A DNA stretch of 64,000 nucleotides from Cydia pomonella (taxonomy: Eukaryota; Arthropoda; Insecta; Lepidoptera; Tortricidae), in contig NC_084703.1 of the NCBI RefSeq assembly GCF_033807575.1, positions 13,144,001 through 13,208,000 on the forward strand. The letters run 5' to 3'. Below, one piece after another: positions 34,901-49,900 of this stretch. The notes beneath the pieces were generated by a model. It was given only the letters and a program-made list of their open reading frames with translations, made no database searches and was not told the DNA's origin. The position numbers and the translations under genes were made by a program. Every line of letters begins with the position of its first letter. The first letter of the stretch is position 1.

Positions 34901-37900
34901 AAGCATGCAGAGCAAGACATGATAAAATCGAACAATCATTGCGAATTTTAAATTTGTAATCACAAAGTCTATTTAATAATTGTACAGTCAGGATCAAAAG
35001 TAGCAGGTCAAATAACATTTCATAAGTATCTAACATTCTGTAACGGATTAACAAAAAGTGATGTCTTTAATATATAACAACTAAGACTGTAAAAGATATA
35101 TTTTTGAACGCGAATTTTAGAAATTTATCTACATTTGGAAAAGTTATACGGAATATCAGATACTTTTGGCGCGTTGTTTCATCCGCTACTTTTGATGCTG
35201 ACTGTACATTACGATACAAGTGCGAAAAATAGGAAATTCGAAAGGAGTGGTGAGAAATTAAAACACGACCGAAGGGAGTGTTTTAAATCGATACGAGTTG
35301 CGAATTACCTATTCGCACATGTATCGTACAACGGTTTACAGTACATATGGCCCTTTAAATGTTCGACACAGTAACGTAATATGCAAATTTTCGCACTAGT
35401 GCGGTAAAGTAGCACCATATGTACTGTAATAGTACGTTATGATACAAGTGCGAAACGTGTATTGTACGAGTACAACGTTTTACAGTACATATGGCCCTTA
35501 AATTTTTCGACATACGCATATAGTGCTAGTTACCGCACTGGGGCGGTAAAGTAGCACCATATTTACAGTAAATAAAATTTGGTTCAATAACTTTTAATTT
35601 ATAGTTGTTACGTACAACTGTGTAACAGAATGTATGGCTAGTTGCGATCTTCTACTGAAGAAGCTCGATCTACACCCCAAACGCGTTACTTCCGCGTAGC
35701 ATTATTTCCATTCGCATTTTCCCTATTTAATATTTTAACCAATCGTTTATTTTCATAGTACTACGTTTTATTACACGTGTAAATCCTTGTCGCTTTTTTT
35801 CCTAACGTGTAATGTTTTAACGGTATTCACACTAAATCGATAGTTCGTTAGGTAGCTTCAGATGCCTGAAGGGCAAACCGCCCAGAAATAGGAGCCCCGC
35901 TAACCGCTTCACGGGGCTCCGTCTAGTTAACCCTTATCCAGGCCGTAGCAATCTACAAGGTTTTTTCAAAAAATCCAAATATATTCAAATTAACCCAGCT
36001 TTGAGGATTCATTTGAAAACAAGACACATTTCCCGAAATTTGAACTTTAACCCGGAATACTAAAGTTGAAATTCTATTGTCCCATATGTGGTCGGTAAAT
36101 CGTACTATGACTGGAAAAGGGTTAAGTTGTGAAGGAAATGTTTTTGGAAAAGAAACTATTGGAATAACATTTTTTTAGAGAAAATAACGCCTGCTAGTTC
36201 ATGTGAAATAATGCGACGCGAAACTAACGCGTTTGGTGAGCTGATCTACACACTCCTTCTACCGTCCGAAATTAGGCAGTTTTGATTTTAAAGAAGTTGT
36301 AATGTAAAAAAATATATGGTACGCCACTTGAAAGGTTAGTTGTAAACGCGAATAATTGTAGTAAATAAAGCGTCTACAGAAATTAAAGCGATTGCGAAGC
36401 TCTCAAACTAACTCGTCCATCTATTGGTCAGTTTCAAGCCTCTTCAACAATTTACTTTAGTCACAGACCACCTAGACGCCGCAAACATGCTCAATAGTAT
36501 GGGGACCGAACGTGTCAATTTTTTGATGCCTACTATGACGTCACGCAAGCGATTTTGTGATGTGCAACGCTATCGCCACGGTGATCCGATTCAAAGGCGT
36601 AGGTAATAATAAATCGACGTTTTTATGATTGATTTTATATCGAGTATAAATCGAGTTTATGGACAAAAAATGTGAAGCGATTCCAGTACAGTCGGTGCTC
36701 CAGATTTGAGAAATATACTATAACATTAAGAATAACAATATTATATAATCTCTCACTTTATACTTAAGCTTAAACTTCATAAAGATTCGTAATACGTAAT
36801 ACGACTTCGTAATACGAAACTGTCACAAAAATCGAATATAAATCGAATTTCATAGTGATACTGCATAAAACATCGCAGTGTACAAAACTAGTGGCTTAAA
36901 ATCGAAAGAATATGAGAAAATCCCTCCTACCATGCAACTAAACGATGTACGAAACTTACGAAAGTATCGTGTTTGCTGTCCATTGCGACCTACAAATAAA
37001 ATGCCTTCAAATATAAGCCGTAATGGATGGCGTACTTCGTAAAGACACTATCTTTTGACTATCTTAATAGAAACGTCACGACATCATTACAAATCGTCGG
37101 GGATAGTGCAATACCGCGTAACTAACAAATGCAGTAAGGTCCAATTACCTTGTACATTGTTTGAATTTCGAACTCTTACGACTTTGTTAGTTGCGCGGTA
37201 TTGCACTATCCCCGACGAAATTGAAAATAAATGATTTTAAATTAAATAAGGCGATATTTAATAACAAAATTACTTACTTATGAAAAGAAATGTCACCTTT
37301 CACACGACTAACCACTCTCGTCGTATTCGCACAGTTAATTGTGCTACAATGAGGCATTTTGTTGCGTGGTAATAAACATCTGGCACTTGGGATGTAATGA
37401 GCACCACTGAGCAAGAAGTATTGAACTGTACTACTTAAAAACTCGCGCAAGTCTTGTACTTGCGGTATCTAGTTAATCCTAAATCTGTGACTTAAGTATA
37501 TTATTATTTAACAAGATATGGACAGTTTTTTATTTTCATTCCTAGCGCGCATCGTGCCGTTTATGTTCCTTTGATATCTTGTAAGATGAGGAAGTCGTAC
37601 TCAAGCTGCGGCATGTGAGATCTTAACTTCTTATGTTGCGTAGAAAAATGGTTTAAAAATGGTAAAGTGAATAAAAATGGACAGCTCGCCTGTTTCTCGA
37701 GAATGTCGGCGGGCCAGCCGGAGACGTGCGCCGTGAGGTCGGCGCGCACGTAGTTGACGAGCGACGGCGTGAGTGCGGGCGCTTGCGGGTGGTGCAGCGC
37801 GCCGCCCACTACCGACGAGTAGCTGCCCAGGCACTCCACTAACACACAAATTACTCATTAATGTAACTTGAAATTTGCAACAAGTGATTATTGCAAGTTA

Positions 37901-40900
37901 AATGTAAAAGTTCGGAAGCAAGCTCAATTTATAAAAAACAAACATGGTAACCATATACAAAACTGTTTAAATAGTTGGGGAATTTCACAAAACTGTTTGT
38001 ATTTCAATTTTTGCAACTAAAAAAATAAGAACTGAGACGAAAACCCAACATATAAATTACATATCTAGAAGCCTCACTTTTCCTGGGCAGCGCCGTGTCG
38101 AGATGCAGCGGCGGCGCGTGCGGGTCGGTGTTCTCCGAGTGCGTCGGCGTGGGCGGGCCAGCGTCGCGGTGCGGTGAGCCGCCGCCGCTGCCCTCGGGCG
38201 TGGCACCGCCGTTGTTGGCCGCCGTCGGCGCGGGCGCCACCGCCGTGACCGTCGCCGCCGCTGAAGGCATTGACACCGTCGGCGCCGCCACGATTCGAGG
38301 CAGGGCAGCCGCCAGCAACGAGCCGCTCTGCAAATAAAATCACAATGTAATTCATCAATTTATCACATTCACCAACATTCAGTAGACACAGGGCGAGGAT
38401 GCAGAAGGATATGATGATATTATATCGCATGTTAACAGGCGTGAAACAAGATTTACCCACTGCTGCAAGTTACAATTTTACAAAGGTTGATTTAGCCCCG
38501 CTACCCTGCAGCCAGACTGCAGTGCTCCGCTAGGGTTTCATAGAAGTATCAGGCAAATTTGCTACTCTAAAATGTCTACCAGCTCTCCGTCTATCCTTTC
38601 TAATCGTGCTGTCTATCACTAAATCCTTTTGAGGAAATATATCATTCCACACAATTATCCACTAATACTCGAAATCATTCCCCTAAACCTCTTAACTCCC
38701 AGGGGTCTAAATTTCTTATATTTAAATTTAAAGTTTAAAATCTTGAGTGTTTTTGTTGACCTGACCACGTGTCGTCGAGAAGCTAAGGGGGTTAAGGCGA
38801 CTAATTAGATTTATGGCAAATAAGAAGATTAGATGTGACGCACCGGTTGGTTAGAATTGTCGAGCACGACGACAGGCGGCACCGTGTTGCTGTCCGCGTT
38901 GTTCCGCGCCACGGAGTTGACGTCCCGCCCGCCGTACGAGTTCTCGGAGAGCGGCGTACTCCGGTCCGGAGATATGTCCATGTCTTGTAAAGACTGCCCA
39001 TCTATAATATCAAACGAAAAATAATAATTGAATGTTCTCAACAATTAATCAACTTTAAGGCAGTCTAGGCTGTTGATTAAAAAAACGGATTTTTAATTAA
39101 TCCTTTTTTCTCAAAAGAATGTGAATAAACTAGAAAGAACGGCAACAAAAATGTTTACAATCGCCATTGCATAACAGTACTAACAATATTAGAAATTACA
39201 TTTTCTACTCCAGCACTTGAATCTGTCAATTAAAAGACTGACAGTGGTATCTAAATATGTTAAATCAACTTCATGTGAGTGGCGGCGCTAAAGTCTATTT
39301 GTGTATGGGATCATAAGACAACTGCTTAGCAGTAATCTTATGAATAACTAGCGACCCGCCCCGACCACGCACGGGTTACAAAACTTAACATTTTATACAC
39401 CTAAACTTTTCTCACGAATCACTCTATTGATAAGTGAAAATCGCAGGAAAATCCGCTCAGTAATTTTTGAGTTACATAATACATACATACTGAAAAACGC
39501 GATGGGCAACTGTATTTTATAAGGTGTAGTAAAGTACAACCGTTGTATATTTTTAAGGGTCCAACTTGTAGGCAATATGTTCAAGAAAGGTTAGCATTTG
39601 TTTTCAAAATTAATTACCCTTTCGAATTAAGATATATTTAGGTAAATTTGGTCATAATCTAAATAAATAAATTCACTTAGTGTATTTTTCCTCCTTAAAC
39701 GCAGCCGCGACACACGAAATTCTTAAATACGGTGACATTTCAAACAGTCTTCCGACATTTTGTCTTTCGATGATAGGTTAGGCATCGAAAGTATGGAAGG
39801 TAGAGTTAAAGAACGCAATCTCCAAAGGCAGAAATTATGCTAAAGTGTCCAGTGGTCAGCTATAAATAATAGTTCCAAATCTCTCCAGAGTAGCGCTAGA
39901 GTTGCTAAGAATCTAGGCGTTATTGATGGAGTGAAGTGCGCTGTCTATGATTTGATTTTCTTTTCAAGTATTCTAGGTATTGTAGCGACCTATTTAAGGT
40001 TTTTTGATGACACTTTTTGGTATATGGAGATTCCATTCCTTATCTCCACCTTCCGTAATCGAAAGCACAAACCTATCCGACATTCAGCCACAATTGAAAA
40101 TGGTGTAATAATATTTCAAACGGCTATTAAATTAATCAAATTAAATATTTTAATCATGAACAAAAACTGTAAATTATAAACGTTAATATTTTAAAAGTAA
40201 AACTCATTTATACCTAGTTAATGCGTATGAATTACTACCAACATAAAAAAAAAAGCTATACCTCCCTAGGAAGTTATACTCGTACCTTAGCCCTACGTGT
40301 AACAAACGACGTTTTTTAATACAGTTGCGACAAAATAAGAAAAACAACAATTAATTTTTTATGCATATTCTATAAGACAGAAACAATTGTAAATATAAAA
40401 CATTGTAGTATTATTACTAAGTATCGGTATTTACGTTTATTTGTGTATCGTATATTTAAATTGTAGTAAAACGAATAAATTATAAAAACGCCTCTTCTAT
40501 GACAGGCGTTTCGGCAGCTATTCCGTTCCATTCAGACAACTTATTAAGAACGGTTTTTTAATATTCAATATTAAAAAATAAACGTGTTATAATGATAAAG
40601 AGGTAAGTAATAAAATATGAAATATGTATGTTTTTATTATTCTTACATTTACAGAAGGATTTTATGTGCATTACTACTTTTAAAGGAAACTAGTTGATGT
40701 TAGTTTCATCAATAAGTAGTCATGAATTGCTTCCAATAAATTAAATAAAAAAATGGAAAAGTGAAAAGCACTAGTTCGCGAAAACCAACTTTCCGCACGC
40801 TAAACAGCTACGTAAAGTAGCACTTTTTGAGCAACTGTATTAAAATACAATATTACCAAAGAAGATAGTGAAAGAGAGCGAACAATAGGGTAAAAAACCA

Positions 40901-43900
40901 GTGATGAACGCACAATGATACGAAATAAGAATGTGACGAGCGATGCTGATACCTTAATACCCCCTCCCCTATTGACAACAGGGTAATTGTCTATTATCTA
41001 TACAATTAAAAAATATATTTAAATAGTTGCGTGCAAACTAAAGTGAAGTTTAATAGAAATTGCAAATAATGTAAACAAATATGACAGATTTTGTTAGCAT
41101 TTGACACAATAACCTAAAATTCATCCCTAAGTTGTTTTTACTGAAATATTAATATTAATAATCAACATATATATTAAGTAAAAAATATATTAATAAAATA
41201 TTTAAGTATGTATATCGACTGTTGATAAGGTCATGAGTGTGTTTAAAAACTGCGGGATCACGAAGTAATGCAGGTAAATTGGTTTACATTACTTGCAATT
41301 TCTATTGAACTTCACTTTACGTGCAACTTCGGCCCTTGAATTTTAAGTACTCCTACAAGAAACCAATTTAAGAATGGTTGAAATGTACTGCATAAATAAT
41401 TTATGTATTTGTACACACATACACAGGACGTACACTAGTTCTAGTAACTAATTCTAGGTACAATACCTTTCCCTTCGTGAGGCGCCGACGAAAGTTTTGG
41501 TCGAGGTCGGTCGTGTGGGTCATCCTCCCTGCCGCCATTATTCCAGTACCTTTCTGACCCGCTATTGGTTCTTTTACTTGGTTTCTCAACTTCTCTTCTG
41601 CCTGATCGAGAACTGGATCGCTTTTCTCTATCTAAGTATACGTGAAAAAAAATTAATCCATAGTCGAAATTAAAACTATCTAAGCATAATAACATAGAAT
41701 CTCCCTATCGAAATGGTCTCGAATATAATGAATATTTACTGGGACTATTATTTTGAATAGAGCAGTAACTTAGGCAAGAAAGTAAGTATAAAAAAAACAA
41801 GCAGTGTATGCAGTTAGAACATGAAGGAGTAATAATCTGCAGATATACAAACGTCATTCATTTGACTATGCGAAATGCAATATGCAGCAGAAAGAATTAT
41901 TTAAAAAAAGTACTCCAACTAATATTTGATAGAATGTATCACTACAATGATTAATAAAGTATATATTATGTATATATAAGTGCCACGGCCAAAGTGGCCA
42001 AATATTTCGTAACACTTTTGTTACCAAGGTATAAGGATGGGTCGCGATATATTTAACCACTTCACATACATATTTTTAAATAGGCAGTTTTACTCTAAAT
42101 GAAATATCTCGCACAAGCGTTGGACATCCCTTATAAACTTGGCTAATATTCATAAAAATATATACCGGGTGGGGCCTGAACCACAAGCAAATAATGAAAG
42201 CATATAGATTGTACTCCTCAAAGGATGACACTTTTTTTCAATAACTTTTAAAATAGATGAATTTCGATAATTTAATTGAAGTTGCTTGTCACGCTTGAAA
42301 CATAACAAAATTCGCAATGTTTTTAGAATAAACTTAAAAGTGTACTAAAAATCAATACACAAGTTAGTACGTTAACGTAAGTCAGTTTAAAGATGTTGAA
42401 TAAATGTTGGTCAGATTGAGGAGTGCAGCCTACAGTATTTTTTGCTCCTGTTAAGAGGCCCACTGATTACCAGCTAGCCGGACGATATCGGCCTGTCAGT
42501 TACTCGCTATTGTCAGCTTTTGCGAATAACTAACAGGCCGATATCGGCCGGCGAACTCGTAATCAGTGGGGCCCCTTTACAGGCCCCACCCCACCCGGTA
42601 TATATTTTTCACGCCACTGTTCGCAAATATGGCAATAGATGGTCTAAAACCAAGCTGCAAAGTAGGCAATAGCTGTAACACCTGAACCACCACTACTAGA
42701 ATATTTCATTGTTATCACCATCTGTCATTGGTAATCATTGTTATCATCATCTGTCATTGGTGCGAGTAAAAGGTCTTTTTATGGCGCAACTTTTTCGTTC
42801 GAAAATAAAATTAGGTTATTTATAGGACCAATTACTTGTAATAAAAAAAAGGAACATCAAAACCATTCAGTTCACGCTTAAATCGTTTTTACTTTTGTAG
42901 CCGTTTGTGGGTTTTTAGCAAAAACGCTTCTAAGTTTAGAGTTGGTTTCAAGCAAACAGAAAAACGCCGCTTAAAAGTGATAAAAAAGTAAAAAAGGCGG
43001 GATCGAAAAATACTGAATTAAATACTTAATGGATAGTGTAAATTGTGTTTGACAAAACAATACAAGAAACACGTATCTACGCTATAAAAATGAGTTCTTC
43101 TAGTGAAGAAAATATAAAGGTTCCTGGCAAAAATTCATCGCTTTCTTTCAACCATGTCCTCACGCCAATATAATTATGTATTAATTTCTATTAAAGTACT
43201 TATAGTTATGCAAATCTTTTCTTATTTCTTCGCAGTAGTCGTGAAAAGCACAATGTAATTCCTCGGCAGGAAACGCTACAGATGGACTCGTATTATTTGA
43301 GGGCCCCCACTAACGTGTCGGGCCCTCAAGCTCACTCGTCCATCTTTGAGCGGTTTTCCGTCCTCTCCTAAAAAGTACTATCGTAGCTATCTGGTTTAGT
43401 TCTGGATAGAAAATCACTCAATGTTTAACAAGTTGGCGTATTGAAAGTTAGCTCTTTGAAAACGACTGGTTCACTCATTTAATTTAATGCAATACTAAAA
43501 TTTATATAGTGTTTAGAATAAGGTAAGATTTAAGCATGCAATTTATTGTTAAAATTACCAACACAAAACAAAATTTGTACACCTAATGCTGGTAAGACAT
43601 AGTGATGCTAATAAATTCTAAATTGTCACATCTATGTACCTATGTCTAACAAATAAAATATTGATTGATTGATTGATTGATTGACTCAGCCAAGTGATTT
43701 ATCACATCGACAATTATAATCGTAATATACAATTAACTGAAAATATCAATTCAAACTAAAGTATTATTATTACTTAGATGTATAAAATCTATTTTTTTTT
43801 ATACATAATAAACACTATCGGTTTTTATCTATAGGTTTTTAGGGGTATACTATCGATCTAGATTAGTCTTATGTTTGGGAAAACGCGTGTTTTCGAGTTT

Positions 43901-46900
43901 TCATGCGTTTTTTTTTTTCGACGCAGAATATGGTCGCTAATTTCGTGTTACCGGCCACTGTCCGTCTGGTCTAGCGGGTTAAATGACGCGGACTGCTAAA
44001 CGAGTGTTACGGGTTCGAATCTCGCCCGGTGACTAACTTTTTTTTTTTTATATGTTCAAGTTTATATATAATTTTTTAATTTTTATTGTTTTAGACAAGT
44101 TTAATTTAGTAAAAAAATGTTAAGATTATCAGGTGATAATCTTCGATGGTGTATAGGTATACACCACCATATTACAATAAATAGTTATAACCGAGCAAAG
44201 CTCGGTCGCCCAGGTACTTATGAACTTAAATAAGACGTTCGAAGAATAGTGCAACGAGGGGGATAAGTGAAATTTTGGATACGAGCCTGCGGCTGTCGGG
44301 AATTAAAGACCCGAGTTTGCAATATTCTTACCCCGGAGTTACACACAACGTTTTTCATCACACTTGCGAAGAAAAAACTAAATATTAAGCGAAATAATTC
44401 TTCAATACAGTGACATATCAAACATTCGTCCGCCATTTTGTAATTTCTTGGCAGGTGAAGCATCGAAGGCAAATACCTATTCCGCAATAGGCGCGTTCAG
44501 GCAGGGAAAACGCGCGCACCGGCTCGGCTGAGGCACGTCATTGCTTCGCACGTATGCTTGCTCTGTTTCGACCCGCCTATTCAGCCACGATTGAAAGTGA
44601 TGTAAAAATATTTTAAACAGCTGTTAAATTAAGGAAATTAAATAATTGTAAGCATAAACAAAAATATTTAATTATAAACGTCAGTATTATAAAAGTAAAA
44701 CCCATTTATGCTACTTGGTTTGTATAAATAAGTGATATAATTGCTATAACTACCTTTTTTTTACAATCCATAACTCCCGCGGGATAGGCCTTTGTCCTTC
44801 AGCAAATGTGATGAAAAAGTCTATATTGTCTATTTCTCATAACAGCACTTGTGCTTTATAATCGCTAAAATGTTACTGCGATGAATGGCTGCCAACCTAA
44901 CAAACTCAAAATAAATAGTTTCAAATTAAGTCCATTGCTGCCAACAGTGCCAACTTACAAAATATTCATTAGGTTGTATAGTAGAAACAATTACTACATA
45001 AGTCAGAAACGCGCATGTGACTACGAAGACCGCTTAGCGTTGCTTGTTAGTCTCCATAGGCTACTATGCCAAAAAAAAAACTTGCCAATAATTTAACTTA
45101 GCAAGGAGCAAGTACCAGGGCCTCATGAGTTAAGAGAAGGTGTCGCTGACCAGCCGGGCCAGGGCGAGCCGGGTGCGTAAGAATGTATGTTCACGTATCT
45201 TAGCTTTATACTTTTGGTTTATTTACCTATAAGTTTATACGTTTCTACTAGTTTGATGTTTGTATTATTTTTGTTGACACGTAGAAATATATTGTATGCA
45301 ACGTTGTATAAGTAGGTCAAAAAATGCTCATGACCCACGTCACTCGCCTTTTTAGGGTTCCGTAGCCAAATGGCAAAAAACGGAACCCTTATAGATTCGT
45401 CATGTCCGTCTGTCTGTCCGATTATGTCACAGCCACTTTTTTCCGAAACTATAAGAGCTATACTGTTAAATGAACCGCATTAAGATGTTTACACAAAAAT
45501 AGAAAAAAATAATAATACATTTTGGGGGTTCGCCATACTTCGAACTGAAACTCAAAAAATCTTTTTTCAACAAACCTATACGTGTGGGGTATCTATGGAT
45601 AGGTCTATAAAATGATATTGAGGTTTCTAATATCATTTTTTTCTAAACTGAATAGTTTGCGCGAGAGACACTTCCAAAATGGTAAAATGTGTGTCCCCCC
45701 CCCCCCGTAACTTCTAAAATAACAGAATGAAAAATCTAAAAAAAATGTATGATATACATTGCCATGCAAACTTCCACCAAAAATTGGTTTGAACGAGATC
45801 TAGTAAGTAGTTTTTTTAATACGTCATAAAATAAATAAAAAATTTCATCAAACCCATACGTGTGGGATATCTATGGATAGGTCTTCAAAAATGATATTTA
45901 GGTTTCTAATATCATTTTTTTCTAAACTGAATAGTTTGCGCGAAAAACACTTCCAAAGTAAAAAAAAATGTGTCCCCCCCTGTAACTTCTAAAATAACAG
46001 AATGAAAAATCTGAAAAAAATATATGATATACATTACCATGCAAACTTCCAGCGAAAATTGGTTTGAACGAGATCTAGTAAGTAGTTTTTTTAAATAGGC
46101 CTTAAATGGTACGGAACCCTTCATGGGCGAGTCCGACTCGCACTTGGCCGCTTTTTTACCCTTCTTATACAATGGTTGCATTAAAACCAAAATATCAAAT
46201 TCCAAAAAAAAACTTAATATTAATTAAAAAACACAGGCAGATACAAAATAAATCTAAGATTATTTAGAGGTGTAAATGTCCCTAAATGTCTAAGATTAAT
46301 ATAGTTTATTATCAAATGCCATTGCCATCCCACAACATAGGCCTAGATAGTACGACCGCTACCAGCCTGCGACTGGGAGTTAAAACTAATGAGCCCAATC
46401 GCTGCCGCTGTGGCTCCAATGTTGACGAGCTGGGCCACCACGGACTGTCCTGCCGGAGAAGCGCAGGTCGCATCTCGCGCCACGCCCCCCTGAATGATGT
46501 CATCCGGAGGGCGCTTGCTTCCTTTACCGTGCCGGCCATCCCTGAGTAGCGTTGAAAAAACCCGGAAAAATATGGGAAAATTTCCAAACGACTCATTTTT
46601 TTCAAGTTTCTTTCGTAAAAAACAATGCAAATTTCAGTTACAATACTTCCGAAAAACAAACGAATAAAGCAGTAAAAATCAAGTTTTTTAAAAATTTATG
46701 TATTTTCCCATATGAGATTAATTGTGAATTTAAACAGGAAGGTTACGGTTGCACGTCTAATGTGTTAGTTTCTGGCATTTTGACAGTTTTGACACTATCA
46801 TCACTCATCACTGGTCATTGTGTATGACGTATTTAATTTTTCTGAATAGAACGGGAAAAAACCGAAAAGAACTAAATTTGGTAAAATTCCCGAAAAAACC

Positions 46901-49900
46901 ATTTGATTTTTTCCGGAATCTTCATCTCTATCCCTGAGGCGAACGGTATCGCACGCGACGACGGCAAGCGCCCCGATAGGATGACACTCATTCTGTGGAG
47001 GCTGGGCAGGACACTTGTATGGGACGCTACCTGCGTTGATACGCTCGCGCCCTCCCGCCTCCAGGCGACCTCCGTCAAGGCGGGAGCTGCGGCTATAACC
47101 GCAGAACTAAAACCGTAGGACCGTGGGGGGCCAGCGCGAAACCATATTTAAACAGATTTCCCAACGCCTTGTAGACACCTCATGTGCCCAGAGGGCAGGC
47201 CTGGCCACCCAAAAGGGTAATGCTGCCAGCCTTCTGGGCACCATAACACATGAAGGTGACCTGATGAGAATTTTTTAGTTACAAGTTTATTTTAAGATTT
47301 ATCAGATTCATTTTAATGATAGTTTATTTATTGTGTTTGTTTATCAAATTATCCTTAGAGATATTATTTCCAAAAGTCAAAGTCCCGTATAATTAAAACA
47401 TTCATTCAAATAAAAGAAACATACGAGAACCGAATGAGGTGTCTCATTAGACCGCGGGCCAGGAGCATATATCGCCAGTCATCGCCTCCCGGCTGATAGT
47501 TTGTCAGATGATTGTTTAGATGCTATCATGATTTAAAAAAATAGCCGGTTGTATCGCGGTGGTAAGACCGTCAGCTGGCTAAATGAACATGTAAAAAATA
47601 CGCGCCTTACCAATTATGTCCGCAAAATATGCGAAATGCGTAATCCGTTTATTGAAACGCCTGATGGAATGCTACATGCAAAGTTTCATGATTTTATCAC
47701 TGTCATAAAAAGGTAAAGCGCTTATTTTTTTTACATGTTAATGCGACCAGCTGATAGTGTTGGTAGGAACTCGAGTATTTAGAGTCTGAATTTGAAGAAC
47801 TCAACTCGTTTTTACGAAAATCAGCGCTTAAAAAACTTCCGAGTCTTTTAAGTCCCGAGGCGAGTCATTTATTGAGTCTTTTTTAAGAGAACTCAAAAGG
47901 ACTTGAGCCTCCGCATAAAGGCTCCGTCAACAATTTCATAGGTTTAACCTAAATAAAAGTAAAGAAATTATGCGTTATTGCATTACCTAATCCACGAATA
48001 TTACTTAAAGACAAAGCATTTCGAAAGTTTGCAAACAAAAAAATAGAGAGTTTTTTGAAACGGACTAAAGAACTCTAACAAGTTGAATAGAACTCGAGTT
48101 TAGACGTAATATGTGAGTCTGAAAATCTAAGTCGTGTTTCAAAGCAGAGGACTCAAAGTACTGGAGTCTTACCAACAGTATCAGCTAACCGGTCTTCCCA
48201 CCGCGATACAACAGGCTGACGATTTTTTTAAATCACAATATAAATCGTGTCATTGACCTTGAATCGTGACCTTGTCATGTTATCAAAGGTAAGATTTGAC
48301 AAATCTAAGCGTCGTCGTGGATGACACGAACTATAGCATCTGAAGTATTAAACGGGAGGCGGTGACAGATTTTTTTTACGTGTTTCGCTGGCTGCCATAT
48401 CTCAACCCACCAACGGAACGGCAGCTGACGTCCATCAGGGTTCATCATACATAGCCACTTTACGAGTTATCACCCGGGAGGCGATTGGTCATGGAAATCT
48501 GTTCCTGGCTCGCGGTCTAGCTGTAATTATACTCAAAAATAAAGTTACTAAATATAATAGCCCATGTTAGCTTGAACAGACCAGTCTCCACAAACAGCAC
48601 CCGTAGCACCAATTAGCTGGCTAATTTAACCAGTTGGCTGCGACATATATGTTTAATTTGACTATTATATGTAATTATAAAGGTTCTTACATAAAAATAC
48701 ACTTTGGTGAGTTCAGTGTAAGTGTTTTACTGGCTTGTATCCGATCTGTGAACTTGCTGAAGATGAAAATATGTTTCAGTTCACGCAAATGGACTAAAAT
48801 ACTTTAATTAATTAATGATAACTAGTCCAGTAGTAGTTGGGATAATTGCATTGCTACATGGACCGTACTACAACTTTTTTATTAGTGAAAACTGGAAATT
48901 GTTCATCACTCCATGACTTCGAGCAACACCGGGAAGAGAGACGGCATTCATACTATTTCCCCTCTGCCGAAGCATAGGTACAACTGTACCTATGGCGGTG
49001 CATATTGTGACTCGTCCGTACACAAAAAGAGATAGAGGTGTGCAAGATTTGTCTTTGACGTGTGTCATTTTCTATGTATTTGTGTCGTCATTACAGATTG
49101 GATTTTGTATGAAGTGAGTGAGAAAGGCGACTGTCTGCACGTTTCCCTCCGCAAAAAATGGCAGAAGGATTTGTTGGAGGAAAGTCATCAATAGCATTAC
49201 ATATAGCTCTATCTGGCGAGCTCTGAAAACATGTGAAATCAACAAAACATACATAAACATCCTAATAAACATCCTAAAAAAGGAGAGGAGATAGCTATAG
49301 GCAAAGGTGTCCGACAAGGAGGTCCAATCTCGCGGAAATTGTTTATAGCAGTACTAGAAGAAGTTTTTAAGAACATAAAGTGGAAGAATAAAGGAATCAG
49401 TATACTTAATAAACGTCTGACCCATCTACGCTTTGCAGATGATATTATAATCTTTGCAGAAACTGCGACCCAACTAGAAGAAATGATGAATACCCTTGAC
49501 AAGGAGAGCAAGAAAGTAGGACTGCACATGAACACATCTAAGACAAAAGCTATGACCAACAGTCGAAGAAGACTAATGAATGTGACAGGGACTGAAATTG
49601 ATTATGTTAATGAATACATATACTTGGGAAAACACATATCTTTTAGCCCATCTAACAACGAGGAAGAAGTGGACAGACGCATAAACACAGCCTGGAAAAA
49701 GTTTTAACCCCAGAAGGAAATCTTGAAAGGCAAATACAGCATAGCCCATAAGAAAATCTTAATGGACACCTGTATCCTGCCTAGTCTAACTTACGGAAGC
49801 CAAACTTGGACATACACAAAGAAAGTACGTAAAGCTATAACCACCTGTCAACGATCTATAGAGAGCAGTATATTGAATATAAGGAAAATACAGAAAATTA

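Noticed and set aside
38074..38460. Overlapping long frames on both strands across the GC-rich stretch
   Set aside because: They are shadows of the Ala/Pro/Gly-rich WAC exon (38078-38327). Only one frame continues in phase with the flanking exons and has proper splice sites.
43966..44042. Functional tRNA-Ser gene
   Set aside because: The acceptor strands do not base-pair and the T-stem has a mismatch, so a tRNA-derived repeat is more likely.
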